Origin: Sandaracinaceae bacterium
Lineage (GTDB): Bacteria; Myxococcota_A; Polyangia; Polyangiales; Sandaracinaceae
DNA: 64,000 nucleotides
Direction: 5' to 3'
Assembly (NCBI GenBank): GCA_040218145.1
Contig: JAVJQK010000127.1
Coordinates: forward strand, 124,001-188,000
Shown here: positions 1 to 8,826 of the stretch, one piece after another
How the letters are laid out: the number at the start of each line of letters is the position of its first letter
Position numbering within the stretch: the stretch's first letter is position 1
Made by a program: the position numbers and the translations under genes
The notes under the pieces: model-generated
The model's database searches: none
The model's input: the letters and a program-made list of their open reading frames with translations, nothing else
Told to the model about the DNA's origin: nothing

Positions 1-63
1 GCGCGCTCCGAGCTCGCCTCGAGGGCGGCGCGCTATCTCGTGGACGCGACCCTCGTCGCGTGA
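1..63 (+). CDS. C-terminal end of a gene cut by the window edge
   Basis: An open frame enters from the left edge and ends at TGA 61-63, giving about 20 residues ending in DATLVA. All but one codon end in G or C, as in the real genes nearby, which is the only support. No family can be assigned from so short a tail. Confidence 0.4.
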   Translation, partial: ARSELASRAARYLVDATLVA

Positions 64-137
64 GCCGGAGCCTGATCTCGGCTTAACTCTGCGGCGCTGG
101 CGTGGTCTCCATCATCGGGGCTCGGTAGACGATCCCC

Positions 138-1061
138 ATGGCGAATCGACACCTGGCGTGGGCGCTCCTCCTGGTCGCGACCGGTCTGGTCGCCTGCGAA
201 GGCGGGGCGCTGGAGGACGCCGGGCCCGTCGCCGACGACGGCGGCCGAGGGCCCGTCGACCCGCCCGACGCGGGGCCGCGGCCGGACGACGCCAGCGCGC
301 GAGACGCCGCGTCGCCCGCGCCGGACGCCTCGCGACCCGACGCGGGGCCGGCCGACGCCGGGGTCGACGCGCCGCCGCTCTTCTCCGACGGCTTCGAGTC
401 CGGCGACCTCGGCCATTCGGAGAACGGCGTCGAGTGGTGCTGCAACAGCGTGGGCGTCAGCGACGAGCGCGCCCGGAGCGGTCGCTACAGCTTGCGTTTC
501 TCGTTCGGCCCGGACGGTCCCGGCGAGGACAGCTGGGCCGAGCAGCGCGTCGCGCTGGGGCGCCCGATGACGGACATCTGGGTCTCGTACGCCCTCTACG
601 TGCCCGCGAACTACGCCCACCGAGACGACAGCCCGAGCAACAACAAGTTCTTCGCGCTCTACCACACGCCCTACTCCCGGTCGGGCTTCTCGATGAACTT
701 CACGCTGTGGTCGCAGGGCGGTGGTCCCTCGGAGCTGGCCACCACGTACGCCTATGAGCGCGTGTGGGGCGGGCACGTCGCGGCGCGTGCGGACTTCATG
801 AGCGGGACCGACCCGGGCTGGAAGCAGATCACGATGCACATCGCCGCGGAGTCGGGGCCGGAGGGCCGGGACGGCGTGATCCAGCTCTGGCGGGACGGCG
901 AGTCGATGATCGACATTCGCGACGCGCGTTCGTGGGGCGGCGAGGGCACGAACTTCTTCGACGAGGCCTACATCCTGGGTTGGTCCAACAGCGGCTTCAC
1001 CGAGCACACGGTGCTCTTCGTGGACGACGTACGAATCTCGGAGACGCCGCTCACGCCCTGA
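138..1061 (+). CDS. Secreted lipoprotein with polysaccharide-lyase-like jelly-roll domain
   Basis: A 307-residue protein. It opens with a lipoprotein signal peptide whose lipobox ends LVAC at Cys20. Next comes an Asp/Pro/Ala-rich linker (about residues 25-80), common in myxobacterial surface lipoproteins. The globular part (about 85-300) begins with FSDGFESGDL, contains a WVSYALYVP strand and ends with FVDDVRIS. This pattern is typical of concanavalin-like jelly-roll domains of heparin-lyase/alginate-lyase type. It is probably anchored in the outer membrane and binds or cleaves polysaccharide; the substrate is not predictable and catalytic residues were not verified. A homologous C-terminal fragment lies at 13580-13771. 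Confidence 0.75.
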   Translation: MANRHLAWALLLVATGLVACEGGALEDAGPVADDGGRGPVDPPDAGPRPDDASARDAASPAPDASRPDAGPADAGVDAPPLFSDGFESGDLGHSENGVEWCCNSVGVSDERARSGRYSLRFSFGPDGPGEDSWAEQRVALGRPMTDIWVSYALYVPANYAHRDDSPSNNKFFALYHTPYSRSGFSMNFTLWSQGGGPSELATTYAYERVWGGHVAARADFMSGTDPGWKQITMHIAAESGPEGRDGVIQLWRDGESMIDIRDARSWGGEGTNFFDEAYILGWSNSGFTEHTVLFVDDVRISETPLTP

Positions 1062-1242
1062 GCGTCACCCCTCGAGACGGACGTCCGAGGTCGCGGCGCA
1101 GCGCGCCACGTATCGTGCTGTCGCGATCTGACGCGCCCGTGACGGCCGTGCCGTTCATCGCGCCGTCGCGCAGGCCGAGGCCCTGCGCGCGGAGGTTGGC
1201 GCGGCTCTTGTTCCGGATCTCCTCGAGAAGGAGACCGACAGG

Positions 1243-2559
1243 ATGACTGGAACCATGAATCGAAGCGTCGCACGCGCGCTGAGCGCAGTGCTCGTCGCGT
1301 TCGGGATGACGCTGGCCGGGCCCGCGCTGGCGCAGGAGCGCGCACACGAGCCGCTCTACGTGACGGTGGATATGGGCGTGAGCGGCGCGGTCGCCGATCC
1401 GGTGGAGGACCAGTTCGAGATCGGTGGAGCCGGCGCCGTCGGCATGTACTACGCGCTGATCCCGGAGCTCGCGCTGGGCGGAGAGGTGCTCGGCGGCGCG
1501 CTCGCGGAGGGCCACCGCGTCCCGCAGGATCCCGTCGACCGGGGCGTCGCCGACTTCGGGCTGATGAGCGCGTCGCTGCGCATCTACCCGTTCGCGTCGC
1601 TCATGGCCGCGCACACGGACCACCGCTCGGCCGGCTTCTACCTGCAGGCGTCGCCTGGCGTGGCGCTCTTCGATGGCGAGGTGGTGCCGGGCTACGCGGC
1701 CGCCGCGGGGTACGACATCCCGCTCGGCCCGATCACGATCGGTCCGAAGTTCCGCTTCATGCACTTCATCGAGACGCACGGGCGCTTCGGCGACTCCGAC
1801 CCGCTCATGGTCATGGGCGCGGTCGAGGTGGCGTTCCTCGACGCGCGCGAGCCGGTCGCCGAGCCGGAGCCCTTCGACGCGGCCAACGCGCCGCCCGCGG
1901 AGCTGGACCTCGTGCCCGTCGCGGTGAGCGCGGAGCCGCTGCCTTCGATCGAGATGGGCCCCAACCCGGCGCTGCGCGTCGACCAGCGCGCGTACTTCGA
2001 CTTCGACGAGGTGACCCTGCGCCCCGAGGCGGAGCAGGAGCTCGACCTCGTCGCGATGCACTACGGCAAGTTCGGTGACCGCTACGAGCGCCTGATCGTC
2101 GAGGGGCACGCGGACGACCGCGGTCACCACGGCTACAACGAGCCGCTCAGCGCCGCCCGCGCGCTCGCGGTGGTGCGCTACCTCGTCGGCGCCGGGGTGC
2201 CGCTCGAGGCGATGGAGGTGCGCGCGTTCGGCGAGTCGGACCCGCTCACGACGGCGCAGGACACGCCGCTCGCCCATCAGATCAACCGCCGCGTGCAGGT
2301 CGAGGTGGTCTGGAACGACGCGCTCCGGCCGCCGGGCGAGATGCCCGAGCCCGACCCGACCTTGCCGGCGCGAATCGACCCGGCCGACGACGAAGATGAC
2401 CGCCCCGGGCGCGCCGAGCGCCTCCTCGAGGAGCAGCGCCGCGCGCTCGCAGAGGTGATCGGACAGGACGTCCATATCGCGATCCGGGACGTGGGCGAGG
2501 CGCGTGGCCTGCGGCGCGTCGAGATCCAGACGGCGAGCGACTCGGTCGCGCGGCGCTGA
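1243..2559 (+). CDS. OmpA-family outer membrane protein
   Basis: A 438-residue protein starting at ATG 1243, nine bases after AAGGAG at 1228-1233; an in-frame ATG at 1255 is the alternative. Signal peptide ends near ALAQ. The N-terminal part (about 35-205) looks like a small beta-barrel with alternating hydrophobic and glycine-rich strands. A Pro/Glu-rich hinge leads to a C-terminal OmpA domain (about 245-360) with YFDFDEVTL, the GHADDRG peptidoglycan-binding loop and NRRVQVEVVW. The family tethers the outer membrane to peptidoglycan through that Asp and Arg. A charged tail of about 70 residues follows the OmpA domain, which is unusual. Confidence 0.88.
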   Translation: MTGTMNRSVARALSAVLVAFGMTLAGPALAQERAHEPLYVTVDMGVSGAVADPVEDQFEIGGAGAVGMYYALIPELALGGEVLGGALAEGHRVPQDPVDRGVADFGLMSASLRIYPFASLMAAHTDHRSAGFYLQASPGVALFDGEVVPGYAAAAGYDIPLGPITIGPKFRFMHFIETHGRFGDSDPLMVMGAVEVAFLDAREPVAEPEPFDAANAPPAELDLVPVAVSAEPLPSIEMGPNPALRVDQRAYFDFDEVTLRPEAEQELDLVAMHYGKFGDRYERLIVEGHADDRGHHGYNEPLSAARALAVVRYLVGAGVPLEAMEVRAFGESDPLTTAQDTPLAHQINRRVQVEVVWNDALRPPGEMPEPDPTLPARIDPADDEDDRPGRAERLLEEQRRALAEVIGQDVHIAIRDVGEARGLRRVEIQTASDSVARR

Positions 2560-2565
2560 AGAGCG

Positions 2566-3477
2566 TCAGAGCGCGCGCGCGTACTCGATGGTGTCGCCGA
2601 CGGAAGTGGAGATCCGGAGCGTCTCGCCTTCGACCACCCAGTCGCCGTCGAGCTCCTCGTCCCAGAGATCGCCCTCGCTCGCCACCACCTCGGTCGGCGC
2701 CTCGTCGAGCGACGGGTCGTCGCAGCCGAAGGTCTCGCTCGAGATGGACGACCACGCGACGTCGATCGCGTCCGCGGAGAGCGACCAGCGACCTTGCAGC
2801 CGATAGTCCGCGGTGCAGCCCGACACGTCGTCGGTCCCGGTGAAGTAGCCGACCATGGTGCCGTCCTGGTTCAGCCAGAACATCTCGTCCAGCGCGACGT
2901 CGCGGCCGTCGGCGAACGCGAGGTCGTCGACGAGGGTCTGGCCCGTCCAGCGCCCGACGAAGTCGTTCTCCACGCGGGTGTAGGCGAGGGTGCCGTTGGC
3001 GGCCGCGATGCGGAGGTTCGAGCCGGTCACGGTCCAGAAGCCGCCGAGCTCGTCGTTCCAGAGCTCGCCCTCCTCCGCGGTCACGTCCGCGTCGGGCGCG
3101 TCGAGGGTCTCGTCGGTGCAGCCCGTGAGGCCGCTGCGGATCGAGGTCCAGGAGACGTCGATCGCGTCGTCTTCGGGCGTGCCCCAGACGCCGCGCAGGC
3201 GGTAGGTCACCACGCAGCGCGTGACCGGGTCCCAGCCCGCGAAGTCGCCCCGCATCGTGCCGTCGGCGGACAGCTCGAAGACCTCGTCCAGCCGGACGTC
3301 GCGGCCGTCGGCGAACCCGAAGTCGTCGACCAGCGACTGGCCCGCCCAGCGACCGACGAACGGGTCTTCGGTGGGGCCGCCGTCTCCGGTCGGTTCACAT
3401 CCCGCGAGCGGGGCGCCGAGCGCGAGGCAGGTGATCAGGAGTCCGGGAGCCGAGAGGACAACACGTGAACGGGTCAT
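2566..3477 (-). CDS. Lipoprotein with a duplicated ~110-residue domain
   Basis: A 303-residue protein. ATG 3477 is preferred over GTG 3486 because GGAG lies about eight bases upstream of it. Signal peptide with lipobox LAGC, Cys27. The mature part is two tandem copies of one domain: FVGRWAGQSLVDD...FADGRDV..DE.F near residue 40 and FVGRWTGQTLVDD...FADGRDV..DE.F near residue 170. Each copy contains a conserved Cys and a CTDE/CDDP motif and ends with an LRI.....Y strand. The pattern suggests two lipocalin-like small barrels, but no named family was recognised. Convergent with the OmpA-family gene, six bases apart. Confidence 0.7.
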   Translation of the reverse strand: MTRSRVVLSAPGLLITCLALGAPLAGCEPTGDGGPTEDPFVGRWAGQSLVDDFGFADGRDVRLDEVFELSADGTMRGDFAGWDPVTRCVVTYRLRGVWGTPEDDAIDVSWTSIRSGLTGCTDETLDAPDADVTAEEGELWNDELGGFWTVTGSNLRIAAANGTLAYTRVENDFVGRWTGQTLVDDLAFADGRDVALDEMFWLNQDGTMVGYFTGTDDVSGCTADYRLQGRWSLSADAIDVAWSSISSETFGCDDPSLDEAPTEVVASEGDLWDEELDGDWVVEGETLRISTSVGDTIEYARAL

Positions 3478-3538
3478 GTCGAACACTCCATCGCAAGTGG
3501 TTGCGGAGGTTCTGACCCTGGGTCGCGTGGGCGGCGCG

Positions 3539-4723
3539 TTAATCGAGGCGCTTTAATCCGTCGCGCACCGCCGTCACCCAGTCCACCCCCACCGGGAGCC
3601 GTCCCTGGGCGTGCTGAGGCCGGCCGCCGCCGCGCCCGCCGGCCGCCTTCGCGACCTCTCGCAGGAGATCTCCGCAGGCGACCTCGCCCTCGGGGCCGCG
3701 GGTGATCAGGACGTCGGTGCCGTCCTCGCGCGCCGCCGCGAGCGCCACGAGCCGCGAGCCGGTGGCGAGGCGCTCGGCGACGGCCTTCATCAGCGGCACG
3801 TCCGCGTCGATCATCGCGACGACGTCACCGTCCTTCTCCAGGCTCGCCGCGAGCGCGCCCGCGAGCTGCCCGCGGAGGGCGCCCGCCTCGCGCCGCGCGT
3901 CGTCGAGCTTGCCCTTCAGACCGCGCGCGATGGCCTCGACCTCGGGCGGGGCGCAGGTCAGCTCGGTCGCGGCGTCGCGGAGCAGCTTGGATTGCTCCAT
4001 GAGCGCGCGCCTCGCCCTCGGGCCGGCGCTGAAGGTGATGCGGGTGCCGCCCTTGTAGCGCTCGACCGCCTCGATCCAGACGAGCTCGATCTGCGCCGTG
4101 TGCGTCACGTGGGTGCCGCCGCAGGGCGTGACGTCGAAGCCCGCGATGTCGACCACGCGCACGCGATCGGTGTCGGGCGGCGGCTTGCGGAGGCTCAGGC
4201 GCTGGAGCTCGGCGTCGTCGGGGAAGAGCTGCCGCACCGGGCGATCCTCGTCGATGAGCGCGTTGACCCGGTCCTCCACCGGCTTCAGCTGGGCCAGGCT
4301 CAGGTCGCTCAGGTCCACGTCGATGGTGCACGCGGTCGCCCCGAGCCGGCTCGAGACCGTCACCGCGCCGAGCTCGTCCAGGAGCGCCCGGCTCAGCGCG
4401 TGCTGCCCGGTGTGGAGCGCCATGTTCTCGCGCCGCCGCGCGCCGTCGACCTGCCCGCGCACGGTCGCGCCGACCTCGAGCGGCTCCTTCACCAGGTGAT
4501 GCACGCGGCCCTCGCCGTCCACCTGGACGTCGTCGACCGCGACGCCGCCGAGCGTGCCGCGATCGCCGAGCTGGCCTCCCGACTCCGGGTAGAAGACGGT
4601 GCGGTCGAGGACGACGCTGGGCGCGCCCTCCCACGCGCTCACCTCGAGGACCGTCGACTCCAGCTCGAGCGCGAGCGGATCGTCGTAGTGCAGCCGCTCG
4701 GTTTTCCCGGGGCCTGTCTTCAT
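3539..4723 (-). CDS. Alanyl-tRNA editing protein (AlaX-L type, with DHHA1 domain)
   Basis: A 394-residue homologue of the editing half of alanyl-tRNA synthetase. The family hydrolyses mischarged Ser- or Gly-tRNA(Ala) in trans. The N-terminal beta-barrel carries FYPESGGQ. The editing/zinc site follows as HTGQH and CGGTH, giving the HxxxH and CxxxH zinc ligands. The C-terminal 130 residues end in a glycine-rich DHHA1-like stretch (AKAAGGRGGGRPQHAQG). The synthetase catalytic and anticodon regions are absent, which fits free-standing AlaX-L. ATG 4721-4723 overlaps the stop of the upstream gene as ATGA, so the two are translationally coupled. Confidence 0.88.
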   Translation of the reverse strand: MKTGPGKTERLHYDDPLALELESTVLEVSAWEGAPSVVLDRTVFYPESGGQLGDRGTLGGVAVDDVQVDGEGRVHHLVKEPLEVGATVRGQVDGARRRENMALHTGQHALSRALLDELGAVTVSSRLGATACTIDVDLSDLSLAQLKPVEDRVNALIDEDRPVRQLFPDDAELQRLSLRKPPPDTDRVRVVDIAGFDVTPCGGTHVTHTAQIELVWIEAVERYKGGTRITFSAGPRARRALMEQSKLLRDAATELTCAPPEVEAIARGLKGKLDDARREAGALRGQLAGALAASLEKDGDVVAMIDADVPLMKAVAERLATGSRLVALAAAREDGTDVLITRGPEGEVACGDLLREVAKAAGGRGGGRPQHAQGRLPVGVDWVTAVRDGLKRLD

Positions 4724-5424
4724 CGACCCTTCCGGCGGGAGCGCACCAGATCGAGGAGCGGCGCGATCCCTTCTTTCTTCTCCAGGGTGATCCACGCGCG
4801 GCCGCTCGCCTCGGCGGCCTGAGTGAGGCTGCGCCCGTACGGCAGCTCGCGTCCCCAGACCACGCACGCGGTGGTGGAGGGGAGGGCGGTCAGCTTCTGC
4901 ATGAGCGCGCGCTGCGGGATGGCGGGGATGTCGGACGCGTCGACGATGACGATGGGCGGCGGGGTGCCCTCGAGGCCGTCCGCGAGCTCGAGCTCGGTCG
5001 AGACCACCCACGGCGCGACCCGCCCGGTGCCGAAGGCGACGTTGATGCGCTGCGCGAAGCCGAGCGAGGCGGCGACGACCATCACGCTGACGACCTCGTG
5101 CGCGGTGGTGAACGACGACGTCGAGTCCTCGCGGCGGGTCTCCGCGGCCAGCTCGTCCAGCGGCATCTCGAGGGTGCTCGGATCGGGGCAGAGGCGCGCC
5201 ACGATGTGCGCGATGATGTCTTCGGCCCGGCTCGCGTCGAGGCGCCGGGTGAGGACCGCGCGCAGGGGCCCGCGCACCAGGGTCAGCACGTCGTCGCGTG
5301 TCTGGGGCACGGTCGAGCCCGACGCGCCGAGCGCCTCGAAGAGCACCGTCGAGGCCGCGTGCACCTCCATCGCCTCTTCCAGCGACCGGCGGAGGACGCG
5401 CGTGGGTACTTCTTCTTCGATCAC
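4720..5424 (-). CDS. Conserved protein of unknown function, coupled to alaX-type gene
   Basis: A 234-residue soluble protein beginning with GTG at 5424; codons upstream of it look non-coding. The N-terminal half (about 1-110) is predicted helical, and the C-terminal half (about 130-230) has an alternating strand/helix pattern with PPIVIVDASDIPAI followed by CVVWGREL. This resembles a receiver-like or other Rossmann-type fold, but no phosphorylation site can be assigned. It overlaps the editing gene by four bases (ATGA), so the two products are probably made in fixed proportion. Function not recognised. Confidence 0.6.
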   Translation of the reverse strand: MIEEEVPTRVLRRSLEEAMEVHAASTVLFEALGASGSTVPQTRDDVLTLVRGPLRAVLTRRLDASRAEDIIAHIVARLCPDPSTLEMPLDELAAETRREDSTSSFTTAHEVVSVMVVAASLGFAQRINVAFGTGRVAPWVVSTELELADGLEGTPPPIVIVDASDIPAIPQRALMQKLTALPSTTACVVWGRELPYGRSLTQAAEASGRAWITLEKKEGIAPLLDLVRSRRKGR

Positions 5425-5450
5425 GGCGGCCGATGTTAGCAGCCTTGCGG

Positions 5451-5470
5451 GCGTTCGCGGGCGTTCGCGG
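5451..5470. repeat. Two tandem copies of gcgttcgcgg
   Basis: An exact 10-base unit is repeated head to tail between the divergent genes that start at 5424 (-) and 5508 (+). It may be a binding site in the shared promoter region or simple slippage; no function is claimed. Confidence 0.5.
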
Positions 5471-5507
5471 TGGCGCCCCTCCGAGCTGGACCTACACCAC
5501 TCTCGGG

Positions 5508-6503
5508 ATGGGGAACCAACGCACACATCGCGCTCGCACCGTGCTCTTGACCGGGGCGACGGGATTCATCGGCCAGCACCTCTGGCCCGCGCTCGAGGCG
5601 GCCGGGCACCGCGTGATCGGCACCTCGCGATCCGCGGATCGCGCCAGAGAGGGCCAGCCCGCGCGGGAGTGGCGCTCGCTCGACGTGGAGGACCCGTCCA
5701 CCATGGCCGCCGCGCTCGAGGGCTGCGACGTGGTCGTCTACCTCGTGCACGGCCTGAGGCAGGGCGACGACTACCCGGAGCGGGAGCGCGAGGCGGCCTT
5801 CGCCTTCCGGGACGCGGCCGCGGAGGCCGGGGTGAAGCGCGTGGTGTACCTCGGCGGCGTGGCCCCGGCGGGCGAGGCCTCGCGCCACCTGAAGAGCCGG
5901 CTGAGCACGGGCGCGGTCCTGCGCGGAGGTGCGGTCCCGTGCACGGAGCTGCGCGCGGCGATGATCATCGGGCAGGGCAGCGCGAGCTGGAGCATCACGC
6001 GCGATCTCGCGCGTCGGCTCCCCGCGATGTTGCTCCCGTCCTGGCTCCGCAACCGCAGCCACCCCGTCGACGTCACCGACGTGGTCGCCGCGCTCCGCTG
6101 GGCGGTCGAGCAGCCGGACGACGTCCCGAGCGAGTGGCTCGACGTGCCGGGGCCGCGGTGCCTCACCCACGAAGAGGTGCTGCGGATCGCCGCCGACGAG
6201 TTCGGGCGACACCCGCCCATGCTCAGCGTGCCGCTGCTGAGCCCGCGCCTGTCGAGCTACTGGATCGCGCTCGTGACCCGAGAGCGGCTGTCGATGGCGA
6301 AGGAGCTCGTCGAGGGGCTGCGCTGGGATCTGCTCCCCGCGGGCGAGAGCGTGTGGGAGCGCTGCGGCCACGTGCCGCTGCCGCTGGAGGACTCGGTGAA
6401 GCGCGCCATCGCCGACGAGCTCGAGGGCACGATCCCGTCTCCCGCGACCCTGGCGCGGCTGAAGGCGATCGGGCGCAGAGAGGCGAAGGCCGAGGCGGCG
6501 TGA
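5508..6503 (+). CDS. NAD(P)-dependent epimerase / NmrA-like SDR protein
   Basis: A 331-residue atypical short-chain dehydrogenase. The Rossmann nucleotide-binding motif TGATGFIGQHL lies near residue 16, with VVYLVHGL and VVYLGGVAP strands further on. The usual YxxxK catalytic pair is not obvious, so it may be an NmrA-type sensor or a reductase of quinone or lipid substrates rather than a sugar epimerase. The C-terminal part resembles YbjT/DUF2867-type proteins. The start ATG 5508 follows the divergent promoter region. Its TGA overlaps the GTG of the next gene (GTGA), forming a two-gene operon with a membrane protease. Confidence 0.78.
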   Translation: MGNQRTHRARTVLLTGATGFIGQHLWPALEAAGHRVIGTSRSADRAREGQPAREWRSLDVEDPSTMAAALEGCDVVVYLVHGLRQGDDYPEREREAAFAFRDAAAEAGVKRVVYLGGVAPAGEASRHLKSRLSTGAVLRGGAVPCTELRAAMIIGQGSASWSITRDLARRLPAMLLPSWLRNRSHPVDVTDVVAALRWAVEQPDDVPSEWLDVPGPRCLTHEEVLRIAADEFGRHPPMLSVPLLSPRLSSYWIALVTRERLSMAKELVEGLRWDLLPAGESVWERCGHVPLPLEDSVKRAIADELEGTIPSPATLARLKAIGRREAKAEAA

Positions 6504-7138
6504 CCGAAGTTCGGACCTGGCGGAGGCGCGCCATCTTCGCGGTGGTGCTCTCGGTGCTGGCGCTCGGGATGGCGCTGCGGGTGCGCAGCGAGCTGAGCGT
6601 GTGGGTGTTGACCGGGCTCGCCGGCGCGTTGGCGATCGTGACCGCGCTGTGGGCCCTGGGCGGCGACCTCCCCTCGCGCCTCCGCATCAACCTCCACACC
6701 ACGGTGGTCGGCGGGATCGGAGCGCTGGTCCTCGCCGGGCTGACCTGGCTGATCTACCCGCTCGTCGCGGACGCGGCGCCAGGCATCGTGCCGACCGTGC
6801 GCGACCTCTACGCCAGCCTCGACGACCCCCCGGGGCGGGTCTGGGCGCTGCCGATCCTCGTCACCGTCGTCACCGCGGAGGAGCTGATCTTTCGCGAGGT
6901 GGCGCTGACACGCCTCGTCGACCGCATGCCGCCGCTGCGGGCGGGCGCGGCGGCGGTCCTGCTCTACGCGATCCCCCAGATGATCGGCGGCAGCTGGCTG
7001 CTGGTGCTCCTCGCCGTGGGCTGCGGCGCGGTCTGGACCGCGATGCGCATCGGGACCCGCAGCCTCTGGGCGCCGTGGCTCTGCCACCTCGGCTGGGACC
7101 TGCTGGTGTTCATCGTCCACCCGCTCGAGACGCCCTGA
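6500..7138 (+). CDS. CPBP-family intramembrane metalloprotease (CAAX protease-like)
   Basis: A 212-residue polytopic membrane protein with about six hydrophobic segments. It has the family glutamate motif EELIFRE (Glu127, Glu128) and a late His196 in CHLGWD. The family cleaves peptides in the membrane using glutamate and histidine metal ligands. The second motif, normally FxxxH, reads YAIPQ, so its histidine is a glutamine; activity may be altered. GTG 6500 overlaps the upstream stop by four bases, and upstream codons in the same frame belong to non-coding sequence. Confidence 0.75.
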   Translation: MTEVRTWRRRAIFAVVLSVLALGMALRVRSELSVWVLTGLAGALAIVTALWALGGDLPSRLRINLHTTVVGGIGALVLAGLTWLIYPLVADAAPGIVPTVRDLYASLDDPPGRVWALPILVTVVTAEELIFREVALTRLVDRMPPLRAGAAAVLLYAIPQMIGGSWLLVLLAVGCGAVWTAMRIGTRSLWAPWLCHLGWDLLVFIVHPLETP

Positions 7139-7175
7139 AGGGGGTACATCCGGGGGCCGGGTCGTACTACACCCC

Positions 7176-8627
7176 GTGCAGGTGGCCCCCGTGCAGCAGT
7201 CCTCCGCTCCGTCCTACGCCGCTGGCGTGGTCGTCGGGTCGCGCTTTCGCCTCGAGCGCAAGCTCGGAGAGGGCGGTATGGGCGAGGTGTTCGAGGCCGT
7301 CGATCTCCAGACCGACGCCCGCATCGCCCTGAAGCTCATGCGCCGGGAGCTGGCCGACGACGACCGCGCGGTGGAGCGCTTCCGGCGCGAGGGCGCCGCG
7401 CTCGCGGTGGTGCAGCACCCGGCCATCGTGCAGATCCGCGAGGTCGGGGAGCTCGACGATGGGACGCTCTACCTCGCGATGGAGCTGCTCGAGGGCGAGA
7501 ACCTCTCGGTGCGGCTCGGGCGGGTCGGGCCGATGCCGCCGGCGCAGCTGCTCTCGATCGTGCGCAGCCTCTGCGACGGGCTCTCGGCGGCGCACGCAGC
7601 GGGCATCGTTCACCGCGACATCAAGCCCTCCAACATCCACCTGACGGACGGGGACGGGCCGGATCAGGACGGTCCCGGCGCACAGGTGAAGCTCGTCGAC
7701 TTCGGGGTCGCGCGCGTGCGCGGCTTCTCCAAGATGACCAGCAGCGGGCTGGCGGTCGGGACGGTGCGCTACATGGCGCCCGAGCAGCTGAGCGGCGCCG
7801 CGGTCGACGAGCGGGCCGACCTCTACGCGCTCGGGGTCGTGCTCTACGAGGCGCTGAGCGGCGAGCACCCCTTCGAGCGCACGAGCGGCGAAGATCCGAT
7901 CGGCGCGGTGCTCGTCGGCCGGGCGACCCCGCTGTCGAGCCTGCGCCCGGACCTCTCGCCCGCGATCACCCGCGTGGTGCACAAGGCGATGGCGCGGCTC
8001 GCGACGGAGCGCTTCGCGTCGGCCCGCGCGCTCGCGGACGCGTTCGGGGCCGCCGTGCACGCGCCGCCGGGGTCCGCGCCGGAGCTCACCGCGCAGAGCC
8101 CTGCGCGCCCCGCCCCGATGGATCCCGCGCTGGCCGAGACCGCGCTCGCCCGCCCCGCGCCGAGCTCGGCGCCGTCGGAGATCCCCAGCCAGTCGCAGGT
8201 GCGCCCCAAGCGCTCGACGGCGAAGAAGAAGAGGCGCCCACCCGTCTACCTGCTCCTCCCGCTCCTCGTCGGGGCCTGCCTCGTGCCCACCTTCGGCATC
8301 GCCGGCTTCGTCGGCTGCGGGAGCTGGATGACGGACCTGCAGGTGCGGATCGCGATGCAGAACGTCCGGTCCACCATCGACGAGGATCCCGTCGCCTTCG
8401 CCCCCTACGCGGCCAGCCTCGGCCGCCTCGAGGCGCTGCACGAGCAGGATCGGGTCAACCTCTTCGCCGCCGCCGCGTTCAACAAGCGCGTGCAGGACGC
8501 GCTGCAGCGCGACGGGCGGGTGAGCCGGGACGAGCTGCCGCGAATCATCGGCGTCGTCGACGACATCGTGGCCCGCGGCGGCGAATACGACATCGACACC
8601 TACACGAAGATGGCCGAGCCGAACTGA
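7176..8627 (+). CDS. Transmembrane Ser/Thr protein kinase
   Basis: A 483-residue Hanks-type kinase. The catalytic domain (about 22-290) has the glycine loop GEGGMGEVF, IALKLM, HRDIKPSN, DFGVAR and APEQL, so all catalytic residues are present. A Pro/Ala/Ser-rich juxtamembrane linker follows, then KKKRRPP as a positive-inside anchor, one hydrophobic segment (about 355-378) and about 100 extracytoplasmic residues of unknown fold that could sense an external signal. Start GTG 7176; a second GTG at 7191 is possible. It stands alone, separated by short gaps from both neighbours. Confidence 0.92.
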   Translation: MQVAPVQQSSAPSYAAGVVVGSRFRLERKLGEGGMGEVFEAVDLQTDARIALKLMRRELADDDRAVERFRREGAALAVVQHPAIVQIREVGELDDGTLYLAMELLEGENLSVRLGRVGPMPPAQLLSIVRSLCDGLSAAHAAGIVHRDIKPSNIHLTDGDGPDQDGPGAQVKLVDFGVARVRGFSKMTSSGLAVGTVRYMAPEQLSGAAVDERADLYALGVVLYEALSGEHPFERTSGEDPIGAVLVGRATPLSSLRPDLSPAITRVVHKAMARLATERFASARALADAFGAAVHAPPGSAPELTAQSPARPAPMDPALAETALARPAPSSAPSEIPSQSQVRPKRSTAKKKRRPPVYLLLPLLVGACLVPTFGIAGFVGCGSWMTDLQVRIAMQNVRSTIDEDPVAFAPYAASLGRLEALHEQDRVNLFAAAAFNKRVQDALQRDGRVSRDELPRIIGVVDDIVARGGEYDIDTYTKMAEPN

Positions 8628-8826
8628 GCCTCGCTCCCGGGTGAGGTGCGCACGTCGCGTGCGGTCGCCTTTTGCCGCAGCGAGCGCCACGGTCTCCGCA
8701 AACCGTGTGGTGCGACGCAACGCCCCAACCGCTATCGCTCTCGCGACATCCCGCCCTATTCTCGTAGGGCTGAAGACCTGTGGCACGGCCTTCGCTCTGT
8801 CCTCCGACATCCAGAGGAGGAGAGCC

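Noticed and set aside
4823-6499. Long N-terminal extension of the CPBP protease frame
   Set aside because: The first 560 codons are antisense to or out of frame with two other good genes; GTG 6500 overlapping the upstream stop is the natural start.
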